Shown: positions 13,342 through 20,090 of the stretch, in pieces
How positions within the stretch are numbered: the first letter of the stretch is position 1
Layout: each line of letters starts with the position of its first letter
DNA from: a virus
IMG/VR virus record: IMGVR_UViG_3300037847_004460
Span: 1-23,517 of that record
Length of the DNA stretch: 23,517 bases
Direction: 5' to 3' (one strand)
The notes under the pieces: generated by a model
The model's database searches: none
The model's input: only the letters and a program-made list of their open reading frames with translations
Told to the model about the DNA's origin: nothing
Program-made: the position numbers and the translations under genes

Positions 13342-13617
13342 CTATTGACTAAGCGATGGTTCGGTTGGCACTGACTCCTCCGGAGCGGTTGGTGTGTCAA
13401 CTTTATCTGGCTCAATCTGCCCGTACTTAGACCCGTACACATCGTCACGGTGGGCAAAAGGCTTACCCTTTCCATCCACGAAATACCTGATGTTGTTAGC
13501 CTCCAGCACACGCTTGAGCTTGGGTGTTGTATACACCTTAAAAATCTCAAACAAGGTACGGTAGTAAAAACAATCCTTAGGATCGGCTGGGTATAGCTTG
13601 TCGTCGTCGTTAATCAT
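13342..13617 (-). CDS. Hypothetical protein with DUF4224-like core
   Basis: The 91-residue protein has a helix (TLFEIFKVYTTPKLKRVL) followed by EANNIRYFVDGKGKPFAHRD. That 'helix, then NxIxYxVDGKGxPF' arrangement resembles the small DUF4224-type DNA-binding domain often found near phage recombination genes. The C-terminal quarter is Pro/Glu-rich and disordered. AAGGAG is 6 nt before the ATG. An intrinsic terminator separates it from the two upstream island genes, so it may be expressed by readthrough. The family call is tentative. Confidence 0.55.
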   Translation of the reverse strand: MINDDDKLYPADPKDCFYYRTLFEIFKVYTTPKLKRVLEANNIRYFVDGKGKPFAHRDDVYGSKYGQIEPDKVDTPTAPEESVPTEPSLSQ

Positions 13618-13628
13618 TACTTCTCCTT

Positions 13629-13652
13629 AAAAAAAGCCCCGACAAGCGGGGC
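13629..13652 (-). terminator. Rho-independent terminator (minus strand)
   Basis: On the minus strand GCCCCG-CTTGT-CGGGGC is followed directly by TTTTTTT. It sits after the 105-residue gene and before the DUF4224-like gene. A second perfect hairpin, GCCATG/CATGGC at 13659-13679, precedes it, immediately after the stop codon. The tandem arrangement suggests deliberate attenuation of the last island gene. Confidence 0.85.
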
Positions 13653-13680
13653 AAAAATGCCATGAGAGTCAAGCATGGCG

Positions 13681-13998
13681 TTACTTCATCCAATCTGGCA
13701 TGGAATCCTGGGACGATGCGGCATGCTGCTCAGCAAGCTCAGCGGCTGACTTCAAGGTTCCGTGACCATCTTTTTCGGGTCGCCAAGTGTTTAGCTCACC
13801 ATACCACTTGCCAGTTCTCCCTGATTCTTTGACCTCGATGTTAAGCCAATCATCTTCTGGATCTTTGACAGTTTTAACCCACTCCCAAAAGTCTTTACAC
13901 ATAATCGAGATGTGCATTTTGACAAATGACGGATCATTTTCCTTTGGTTTTTTAACAATCAAACCTTCGGTAAATTCTTTCTTCTTTTCTTCTGTCAT
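13681..13998 (-). CDS. Conserved phage protein near the annealing gene; possible ssDNA-binding protein
   Basis: The 105-residue protein has an N-terminal EFTEGLIVKKPKENDPSFVK, a predicted helix (FWEWVKTVKD), a beta segment WLNIEVKESGRTGKWYGELN and an acidic Ser/Asp-rich tail ending in Trp (SQDSMPDWMK). Small proteins of this type, with a GKWYxELNxW strand, often accompany ssDNA-annealing genes. The tail loosely resembles the acidic aromatic tips of SSB proteins. Direct proof is lacking. The start overlaps the upstream stop as ATGA. Confidence 0.55.
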   Translation of the reverse strand: MTEEKKKEFTEGLIVKKPKENDPSFVKMHISIMCKDFWEWVKTVKDPEDDWLNIEVKESGRTGKWYGELNTWRPEKDGHGTLKSAAELAEQHAASSQDSMPDWMK

Positions 13999-14606
13999 GC
14001 TACTTCTTTCCTCGCTTTGAAAAATTCATCAGACTTTAATACCTGACGCTCTTCTGTGGTAAAGATGCCACCCTTGGTGGGGGCTAACCACAATGCTTCT
14101 TTGGTGCTGTTATCTAACTCATTCCACCCTTCCGCTACTCCGAGCATATCCTCTCTCGCAATACACTCTTTGATGTAGTAGACACTTGACAAGTTAGCAG
14201 CCAAGGCTTTGTTGTGATTAAGAATGGGGTCAACTGAATCTTTGGCAGATCCGTGGACGATGGCGTTTGACACCTCATCCGCACTGGCGATCTCACTGCC
14301 ACCTAAGCCCAGGAACGCTAACGCTCTGCCAACTGCTGATGTTTCGGCATTTTCAAGAGCAGATGTTTTGTTGATCTTACCAAAGGCTCGATCTTCTTCT
14401 GCCATTCCTGTGGCAATAACTCTGCCAGTTTGATTTTTGATTACCGCTCTGACCTCAACTAACGAGCCAGTGGTAACTTTTCTTTTGGTGGTAATTGACC
14501 AGCCTTTGTAATGCTCCGAATCACGGAAATCTTTTATGCGCCTGGCTACAGTTAAGTAAACTTTGCCATGAATCTCAACCTCACCTTTGTCTTTGTTTGC
14601 CTTCAT
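13995..14606 (-). CDS. Possible single-strand annealing protein (Erf/Rad52-like)
   Basis: The 203-residue protein has a beta-rich first half (VYLTVARRIKDFRD, then VEVRAVIKNQTGRVIATGMA) followed by NKTSALENAETSAVGRALAF and GSEIASADEV. The 'ALENAETSAVGRAL' helix is the most distinctive part and is reminiscent of the helical core motif of phage Erf/Rad52-type annealing proteins. The family is frequent in aquatic phages. It would anneal ssDNA during replication or concatemer formation. An excellent ribosome binding site (AGGAGG, 6 nt) and a candidate promoter precede it. Its annealing role is inferred; it could be an uncharacterised conserved protein. Confidence 0.5.
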   Translation of the reverse strand: MKANKDKGEVEIHGKVYLTVARRIKDFRDSEHYKGWSITTKRKVTTGSLVEVRAVIKNQTGRVIATGMAEEDRAFGKINKTSALENAETSAVGRALAFLGLGGSEIASADEVSNAIVHGSAKDSVDPILNHNKALAANLSSVYYIKECIAREDMLGVAEGWNELDNSTKEALWLAPTKGGIFTTEERQVLKSDEFFKARKEVA

Positions 14607-14635
14607 TTGGCCCTCCTATGCTTGACCTTGATGAG

Positions 14636-14664
14636 ATTAAACCATATTGGATAATATTAAACAA
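14636..14664 (-). promoter_or_regulatory. Candidate promoter of the leftward island
   Basis: On the minus strand TTGTTT (14664-14659) and TTTAAT (14641-14636) are 17 nt apart in a strongly AT-rich stretch, giving a short leader before the AGGAGG of the annealing-type gene. The -10 matches 5 of 6 bases, the -35 only its TTG part. Confidence 0.4.
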
Positions 14665-14700
14665 CATTAAATTATTGAAGAAAGGTAGGATAATTGATTG

Positions 14701-14713
14701 ACAGATATTCTGT
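14701..14713 (+). promoter_or_regulatory. Operator-like dyad ACAGA-TAT-TCTGT
   Basis: A perfect 5-bp inverted repeat with a 3-nt spacer lies in the divergent control region and overlaps a consensus TTGACA (14698-14703), although no good -10 follows at the right distance. A repressor or activator site is plausible but unproven. Confidence 0.3.
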
Positions 14714-14758
14714 AAGAGTGCAAAGTTAAAGGTTCACGTCGAGCAAAAGGGGAGTCAA

Positions 14759-15898
14759 ATGCAAGACGATTGGGCAGCGTATTGCGCTGAAGAGTCACGA
14801 GCAAAACCAAACACTATCAATCAAATAAACGGAGCGTCACACACCCCCACAGCATCAGCACTGCAAAGATTAAAAAGCGCAGCAACTAACCACAGAATCA
14901 CGGAACTTGAATCACGGCTTGCAAAAGAGCGTGAGGTTATCCCGCGCATGATAAACACCGGCACGGTTAGCTTGGTTTATGCGCCAAGTGGTGCTGGCAA
15001 AACAGTGTGGATACTTGGCAATCTTTTCCAATCTATCCGCAACAACCTTATAAAAGGCTCTGATGTTATTTATTTCAACGAGGACGATGGTGCTCGTGGC
15101 GTTCTGCAAAAAGCCAAGCTAGGTGACAAACATGGGATGACGATGGTGACACTGGCTAACTCACCTGACCCATCACTACGCACCACAGAGGATGCCTTAC
15201 GACTGCTGAGCTACATCAGAATGGAGGGCGAAGCAGATGGCAAGATTGTGATTTGTGACACTCTCAAAAAGTTTGCGCCCGTTCTCAGCAAAGAAACAAT
15301 GCGCCAAACAATGCATGTTTTTAGAGAGTTTGCAGCGGAAGGTGGCACAGTGATACTTCTTGGTCACTGTAACAAACACCGCAGTATAGATGGCAGACTA
15401 ATCTATGAGGGCGTTGGCGATCTCAAGGCAGACGTCGACAATATGTTTGGCCTCGACCCATTGAATGACAAGTTCGCTCCATGGCAAGAGCTTTTGGTAA
15501 TCAATGAAAAGGATAGAAGCCAGGTCAGCTTTGAAGGCGGCTTCAAGTACAAGCAAACAGGAGCCTTAATTAACTATGAAGAGTCAGTAGATTCTGTGGA
15601 GTTTATAAGCCCTGATGACATTGAGGATCTTGAAAAGCGCCAGAAAGCTCAGATCAACCATAAAAAAGCACGGGCCAAGTATGAAGATGAATACATCATG
15701 CTAGAAAGTGTAATGAAGGGTGGCGGCTTTTATTCTCAAATCGACCTGTTTTCACTTGTGAACGATGAAGAAGTAAATCCAAACGGATGCAGTCGTAAAA
15801 CATTGCGTACCTGTATAGACTTGCTCAAAGGTAACAGTTTAGAGCTACAACGTAGAGGTAACCACGGCAAAAAGTTTTATCAGTGGGTTACATTCTAA
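14759..15898 (+). CDS. RecA-fold ATPase (AAA_25/RepA-like), probable replication helicase or loader
   Basis: The 379-residue protein has an N-terminal unstructured segment and helix (RITELESRLAKE), Walker A APSGAGKT (75-82), an acidic NEDDG (108-112, RecA-fold type), Walker B KIVICDT (162-168, D167) and a sensor-like VILLGHCNKH (198-207). The C-terminal 100 residues look like a winged helix (CSRKTLRTCIDLLKG). This layout fits AAA_25 proteins related to plasmid RepA hexameric helicases. It likely unwinds DNA at, or loads factors on, the phage origin. AGGGGAG precedes the ATG. The array of 9-bp repeats begins exactly at its stop codon, suggesting a link. A Sak4-like recombinase is a less likely alternative. 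Confidence 0.75.
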   Translation: MQDDWAAYCAEESRAKPNTINQINGASHTPTASALQRLKSAATNHRITELESRLAKEREVIPRMINTGTVSLVYAPSGAGKTVWILGNLFQSIRNNLIKGSDVIYFNEDDGARGVLQKAKLGDKHGMTMVTLANSPDPSLRTTEDALRLLSYIRMEGEADGKIVICDTLKKFAPVLSKETMRQTMHVFREFAAEGGTVILLGHCNKHRSIDGRLIYEGVGDLKADVDNMFGLDPLNDKFAPWQELLVINEKDRSQVSFEGGFKYKQTGALINYEESVDSVEFISPDDIEDLEKRQKAQINHKKARAKYEDEYIMLESVMKGGGFYSQIDLFSLVNDEEVNPNGCSRKTLRTCIDLLKGNSLELQRRGNHGKKFYQWVTF

Positions 15899-16020
15899 TG
15901 CCCAGGATGCCCAGGATGCCCAGGATGCTCGTAATGCCCGTGTTTTGGGGGGCGGTTTCCCCCTTTGCGCCCCCTAAATCATGGGCACACAGGGCAAACA
16001 GGGCATTCTGGGCATTCTGA
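15898..16020 (+). repeat. Head-to-head 9-bp repeat arrays forming a 117-nt dyad (candidate origin or RNA hairpin)
   Basis: TGCCC cores occur at 15899, 15908, 15917, 15926 (degenerate TGCTC) and 15935, exactly 9 bp apart, in units such as ATGCCCAGG. The opposite core GGGCA occurs at 15983, 15992, 16001 and 16010, again exactly 9 bp apart. The arrays are symmetric about 15961, where GGGGGCG (15948-15954) and CGCCCCC (15968-15974) form the inner stem. Pairing 15903-15954 with 15968-16019 gives 39 Watson-Crick and 5 G-U pairs of 52, with a 13-nt loop. All 5 wobble pairs work only in a plus-strand RNA. The array follows the ATPase stop directly. Candidate roles are replication origin with iterons, protein-binding array, or mRNA-processing hairpin. 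Confidence 0.85.
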
Positions 16021-16021
16021 T

Positions 16022-16114
16022 ATGGATGATTTAGGCGAGCATATCGTTGCTTTAATCGGTGTCACAACACTGACTGTGGCACTTCAAGTTCTCGAATGGT
16101 GGAGTGCAATGTGA
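16022..16114 (+). CDS. Possible 30-residue membrane mini-protein
   Basis: The frame reads MDDLGEHIVALIGVTTLTVA and continues to LEWWSAM, a single hydrophobic helix flanked by acidic and aromatic residues. No ribosome binding site is visible, since the 9-bp repeat array lies just before it, but its stop forms a GTGA overlap with the NinB-like start, hinting at coupling. It could equally be a chance frame. Confidence 0.4.
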   Translation: MDDLGEHIVALIGVTTLTVALQVLEWWSAM

Positions 16115-16542
16115 CAGACGGACACCAATGGTTAGTTGACCATAAAGAAAAGCTAGAGTTTTTTGTAGAGTTTGCAACACTTGCACTGGAGCAAGGCGAG
16201 CATCACATCTATTCAATCAAGGCTGCAGGACGCACAGAAAAACAAAACAATGCGATGCACCTATGGTTTAGGCAGATGGCTGAAAAGTTAAATGACGCTG
16301 GCTACTCTGCAACTCACCCATTCAACGAAGAAATTGAAGTTCCATTTACCGAGGTGCTTGTAAAAGAAATGCTGTACAAGCCCATCATTAAAGCCATGTA
16401 CGATAAAAAGTCTACGACAGGGCTATCGGGTAGGCAGCTAAGCGAAGCGGCTGAGGTGCTTATCAGGTGGCTTGTAGAGCATAAGGAAATACTTGTGCCA
16501 TTCCCTCAGTCAGTAAAAAATGGAGATGAATATGGGAGTTAA
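16111..16542 (+). CDS. NinB-like recombination protein
   Basis: The 143-residue protein contains the NinB-type motif GRTEKQNNAMHLWFRQMAEK and ends with a helical region and VEHKEILVPFPQ. NinB (lambda Orf) binds SSB and ssDNA and can replace RecFOR functions in recombination. GTG at 16111 is chosen over ATG at 16096 because GGAG lies 6 nt upstream and GTGA overlaps the mini-ORF stop. Adjacency to a NinG/HNH-like gene mirrors the lambda nin region and supports the call. Confidence 0.65.
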   Translation: MTDGHQWLVDHKEKLEFFVEFATLALEQGEHHIYSIKAAGRTEKQNNAMHLWFRQMAEKLNDAGYSATHPFNEEIEVPFTEVLVKEMLYKPIIKAMYDKKSTTGLSGRQLSEAAEVLIRWLVEHKEILVPFPQSVKNGDEYGS

Positions 16543-16915
16543 AAGAGAAGCGTGTGATGATTGGTTCAGCAAATGCGTAAGGCATCGAGATCAAAACCGC
16601 TGCATGTTTTGTTTTGCAGAAGGGACGGACTGTGCGCACATCTATGGCAGGGCTAGAAAGTCTGTACGCTGGTCAATGGATAATGCCATAACCCTATGCC
16701 GCTATCACCACCGTTACTTTACAGCCAACCCTATTGAGTTCCACGACTTCCTGCTTAAAACCTATGGGGAAGGACACATGAATATATTGCGTGAAAAAGC
16801 AAATGCTATTCTAAAAACAAATAAACTTTTACGAAAAGAAATAAGTGACCACTATCGAGCAGAGTTTAGAAAAGCCTTAGCCGACCCTGTTTACGAAATC
16901 ATAAGCTGGAATTAA
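16532..16915 (+). CDS. NinG/HNH-like recombination nuclease
   Basis: The 127-residue protein has CMFC, then DCAHIYGRARKSVRW and NAITLCRYHHRYF, i.e. two cysteines, an Asp/His pair and the 'LCxxHHR' end of an HNH (beta-beta-alpha metal) nuclease, followed by a basic helical tail. NinG/Rap-type nucleases cleave branched recombination intermediates. Three in-frame ATGs exist; 16532 has GGAG 6 nt upstream, so it is preferred. It overlaps the NinB-like gene by 11 nt. A generic HNH endonuclease is possible, but the neighbour favours NinG. Confidence 0.65.
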   Translation: MGVKREACDDWFSKCVRHRDQNRCMFCFAEGTDCAHIYGRARKSVRWSMDNAITLCRYHHRYFTANPIEFHDFLLKTYGEGHMNILREKANAILKTNKLLRKEISDHYRAEFRKALADPVYEIISWN

Positions 16916-17085
16916 TGGAGGAGTGTGCAGCTAATCAGGTAGAAAGCGCCTTGGATGGCGTGTGGGAAATACTTGCCCTACATCCATGGGATCTTATTTA
17001 CCTAAGCATACCCATGTCTATCCTGGCTTTCTATGGACTATCCATATACGCCATCTTCAAGCACATTCAAAAAAAATATAAGTGA
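16915..17085 (+). CDS. Small single-pass membrane protein
   Basis: The 56-residue protein has an acidic, Cys-containing N-terminus (MEECAANQVESALDG), one hydrophobic segment (LIYLSIPMSILAFYGLSIYA) and a basic C-terminus (FKHIQKKYK), giving an N-out/C-in topology by the positive-inside rule. The ATG shares a base with the upstream stop (TAATG). No clear ribosome binding site. It could act in lysis timing or superinfection, but it stands outside the lysis genes and its role is unknown. Confidence 0.55.
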   Translation: MEECAANQVESALDGVWEILALHPWDLIYLSIPMSILAFYGLSIYAIFKHIQKKYK

Positions 17086-17170
17086 TAAAGAGAACCCCCC
17101 AAATTCGGTTTACTTGCAGGTGCACAAAAATAAGAGGGGTCTAGCGTCACCCGAGGAGGTAACTTAAGGT

Positions 17171-17213
17171 CCCCACCTGCCTGCTTACTGTGAGGTGCAC
17201 AGGCAGGGAGGGG
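17171..17213 (+). terminator. GC-rich hairpin between convergent operons
   Basis: CCCC-A-CCTGCCTG (17171-17183) pairs with CAGGCAGG-GA-GGGG (17200-17213), a 12-bp stem with one small internal loop. The flanking CAGGTGCAC is repeated at 17118 and similarly inside the loop. No U-run follows, so it may be a bidirectional or Rho-assisted terminator. The remaining spacer (17086-17264) shows no gene. Confidence 0.45.
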
Positions 17214-17230
17214 TAGCAGCACTCCTTGGT

Positions 17231-17264
17231 ATAGGTAAAGAGTACTGAAAAAAATAATACCTAT
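17231..17264 (-). terminator. Hairpin at the end of the leftward virion operon
   Basis: On the minus strand ATAGGTA, a 20-nt spacer containing a run of seven T, and TACCTAT form a perfect 7-bp inverted repeat immediately after the stop codon of the 941-residue virion gene. The T-run is inside the loop rather than after the stem, so intrinsic termination would be atypical. Confidence 0.35.
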
Positions 17265-20090
17265 TTAGTCGGCATCTGGCAAGCGTTTTTGAGTCATCAT
17301 CCCGCCAACTTCTGCCAGTGAGTCAATGTCAAAACGCTCACCAACATTACGGCTCAAACGCCCCACGTCCCTAAATAACGGAAGTTCTGAAGCCAATCGA
17401 GCAACCGGATATTCTCTATCAATTACTCCAATCGTAGTACCAGCAATGTCAAATGGTCGCGTAATTGCAATAGGCAGCATACCCTGGGCAAAAGTAGCCA
17501 GAATACCATTTTCTTTTATCTTGCCATACTGGTAATCGTTTAATCCAAGAGTATTAGCAGTTAACAGTGATGCCCAGGCGTCTCCATAACCCATAGCAAC
17601 ACCGCTTGCAGATACCTCACCATCACCAAATATAAACTGTCTGCCCTCGTTAATCGCTGCATAACCGCCAGCGCCGTATACCGCATATCGACCAAGAAAC
17701 TCTGCTGCTTTGTCGGCACGACCCGCCTTAATGTTGTCAACAACCTCTCGTAATGCCAACGCTTGTTGTTTAACCACAAAGCCCCGCAATGCCCACAAGG
17801 GCCTGAGGTTTGCGTTCCTGGCCCATGCAGCCGGTCTGCCTGCAGCACTAATCAGCTGTTGCTGACCAAGACCAGCAAACATCAACTCTTCAATTAGCTC
17901 AGATCCTTTGCCTGTATACTTACGCCAATCAGTACCATGTTTCTTCAGCTGACCTTCTAAAATATCTAGCTCTGCCTGGTTAAAATAAAACCCCCAGTTA
18001 TCAGCTAGTTTTCCAGCTTCAGCGTCATCGGCAGCACTTTTCAATACACCGCGCATAACACCCTGTTTACCAATGCGGTCGAATGCAGCAAACCCTGACT
18101 TGCGCATCAAAAAATCTGTTGACTCTCGCATTTTTGCGGCAGTTGACGCCATCCAACCAGTGCTATCGGTTGCTTGGTCGTTAATTATGTTTACAAATTC
18201 GCCAAATGTTTGATTATTCAAACCCATCTTTTTTAGATCGGCGTTTGGCACAGCCTTAAACTTGCCTGGCACAGTTGCTTTCATGCCTTCACGCACAGCA
18301 GCGCCACCATACTTAGCACCCAAAAGAGGAATATCCGCAAGGTTAAGAACTGCCGACAAAGGACCAGCAAGCGTAAGTGAATAAGCAAGTGAGTTGGCGG
18401 CTTGGATAAGGGGGTGTGGTGCGCTGGCTTGGCCCATCAAGGCTTGATTAATTTGTTGCCTTGCAAAATTAGCACCTTCTTGGCTTATGCCCTTTTGAGT
18501 CAAAGTGTAAGCAAATGCATCCATAAACTCTGTTGGTGTAAGCGGATCTGTAGCTGCTTTTTCATAATTACGGGTAAGTAATATGGGATCGGTTGACATT
18601 TCTCCAGTGCGTTGACCCAAAAAAACAGGTTCAGAAGAACGCATTAGTGCTTCATCTGCACGAGGGCCAGCCTTGTAAGCGTCAATATCTACGCCAAACT
18701 TTTGTTGTATCTGATTAAGGCGTTCCATCTTAAATATGCGGCGCATATCTGAAACAATAGGATTCTCATACTCAGAAGGAGTCGGGCGCTTGCGTACAAT
18801 CTTTTTACCATCTGGCCCCACTTCTGGCTGCAAAGGCCGGTTATCTAGGTATGCGCCACGAGTTCTTTCTTTATATGCAGGATCTTCAAATATTTCTTCA
18901 ATTTCGTCATCTGTCCTGCCTTGATCTTTTAACCTCTGGCGAAACGCAGTGTTTCTGGTATGCAAATAGGTAGCATCATCAAAATCCGCACCAAACAGAC
19001 TTTTATTTAAAGTTTCGTTTTTGTTTTTTGAATATGATAAATACCTTTTAAGAGATGCAAAATGCTCAGTGTTTAGATCTTTGGCTAATTCAGTTTCAAG
19101 GCGAGCAAGAGAGTCATCAAATGTTTTGCCAAGACGCCCTGCAGCAAAATCAAGCAAGACCCCTTTTGCCCGTTCACTTTCATTAACAATCTTAATAACA
19201 GGAACAAGGCTTTCAGATAGATCTCCCAGGTCTTGCTGTATAACCCGCAGTGCGGTTTCATCAGCACGTTGATACCGAGCACCAACATCCATGCTAACGC
19301 GCCTCATAAGCCTGTCAGAGACCCCAGTTAGCTTGTCATCGTAAAAGTTTTTGAGTGCGCCAGTTAACCCTGTCCATAGCTCACCAGCTGTCTGAGCCTC
19401 ACCCAGGGGCTTTCTGGTGTATTGAGGATTATCAACCTCTCTATAAACGGCTTGATTTTCTGCTTCCTGTATAGCCCTTAACTGGCCTTGGTCATTAATA
19501 GCCTCAGCTTCATCAGCAATTTCATCAGCTTTAGTTTTTAAACCGCCAGCAGACGATGGCGTAGTAGCAGCCTCCACTAAACGACCAAGGGTTAATCCAG
19601 CCAAACCCCCAATAGAAGAACCAAAAACTCTTTCCTCAAAAGTTTCTCCAGTTGCACCACCGGCAACAGCACCTTCAAATGCGCCAGCTTTAGTAAGACT
19701 AGAGCCTGCTTTTGCAAATGCTCCAGCAACACCAAAACTTGTAGGAATAGATCCAGCAATGTTTAAAAACAAAGTGGTTTCAGCTAAATCAGGGTTTTCT
19801 TTTTCAAAGATTGCTTGAGCAACCTCATACTCATCAAGGGCTTCTCTAAATGATTTATCGCTGGTAGCAGCCCTTACAGTAGCTCCAAGTTCATCAAGCA
19901 ATCCAAGAGTAACGCCTTGACCAATTGCATTAGCAATTCCACCAAGTCTCCGTTCTCTGCGCTCTGCATATTCTTCAAAAACCTTTTTAGTACCTTCTGA
20001 AAACTCAATATTGCTAAAGTCTGCATCAGGCTCAGCGCCTACAAGAGCCGTAGTTTTTGATGAAAGTTTTACATTACTAAAGTCAGTCAT
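17265..20090 (-). CDS. Large internal virion / ejection protein (T7 gp16-like position)
   Basis: The 941-residue protein is the last gene of the leftward structural block. It starts MTDFSNVKLSSKTTALVGAE, has an N-terminal glycine-rich segment with GIANAIGQGVTLGLLDELGA (50-69) and AVAGGATGETFEERVFGSSI, a long charged middle, and two late hydrophobic patches (LAYSLTLAGPLSAVLNLADI and the region around GGYAAINEGRQFIFG). Those membrane-compatible stretches, the size and the position after two helical proteins match podovirus inner-core proteins that are ejected to extend the tail across the envelope. No transglycosylase ExxxE-type motif is convincing at the N-terminus, unlike T7 gp16. It overlaps the upstream gene by 8 nt. 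Confidence 0.7.
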   Translation of the reverse strand: MTDFSNVKLSSKTTALVGAEPDADFSNIEFSEGTKKVFEEYAERRERRLGGIANAIGQGVTLGLLDELGATVRAATSDKSFREALDEYEVAQAIFEKENPDLAETTLFLNIAGSIPTSFGVAGAFAKAGSSLTKAGAFEGAVAGGATGETFEERVFGSSIGGLAGLTLGRLVEAATTPSSAGGLKTKADEIADEAEAINDQGQLRAIQEAENQAVYREVDNPQYTRKPLGEAQTAGELWTGLTGALKNFYDDKLTGVSDRLMRRVSMDVGARYQRADETALRVIQQDLGDLSESLVPVIKIVNESERAKGVLLDFAAGRLGKTFDDSLARLETELAKDLNTEHFASLKRYLSYSKNKNETLNKSLFGADFDDATYLHTRNTAFRQRLKDQGRTDDEIEEIFEDPAYKERTRGAYLDNRPLQPEVGPDGKKIVRKRPTPSEYENPIVSDMRRIFKMERLNQIQQKFGVDIDAYKAGPRADEALMRSSEPVFLGQRTGEMSTDPILLTRNYEKAATDPLTPTEFMDAFAYTLTQKGISQEGANFARQQINQALMGQASAPHPLIQAANSLAYSLTLAGPLSAVLNLADIPLLGAKYGGAAVREGMKATVPGKFKAVPNADLKKMGLNNQTFGEFVNIINDQATDSTGWMASTAAKMRESTDFLMRKSGFAAFDRIGKQGVMRGVLKSAADDAEAGKLADNWGFYFNQAELDILEGQLKKHGTDWRKYTGKGSELIEELMFAGLGQQQLISAAGRPAAWARNANLRPLWALRGFVVKQQALALREVVDNIKAGRADKAAEFLGRYAVYGAGGYAAINEGRQFIFGDGEVSASGVAMGYGDAWASLLTANTLGLNDYQYGKIKENGILATFAQGMLPIAITRPFDIAGTTIGVIDREYPVARLASELPLFRDVGRLSRNVGERFDIDSLAEVGGMMTQKRLPDAD

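Noticed and set aside
14698-14730. A sigma70 promoter for the ATPase gene built on TTGACA.
   Set aside because: No acceptable -10 hexamer appears 16-18 nt downstream; only the dyad is kept as a possible operator.
15901-16018. A CRISPR-like repeat array.
   Set aside because: The units are 9 bp with no unique spacers and the two arrays face each other; this is an iteron or dyad pattern, not CRISPR.
15898-16020. A 40-residue frame (Met-Pro-Arg repeats) opening with TAATG on the ATPase stop.
   Set aside because: The open frame is explained by the 9-nt repeat period; the second half only translates the inverted copy of the array. There is no ribosome binding site of its own.
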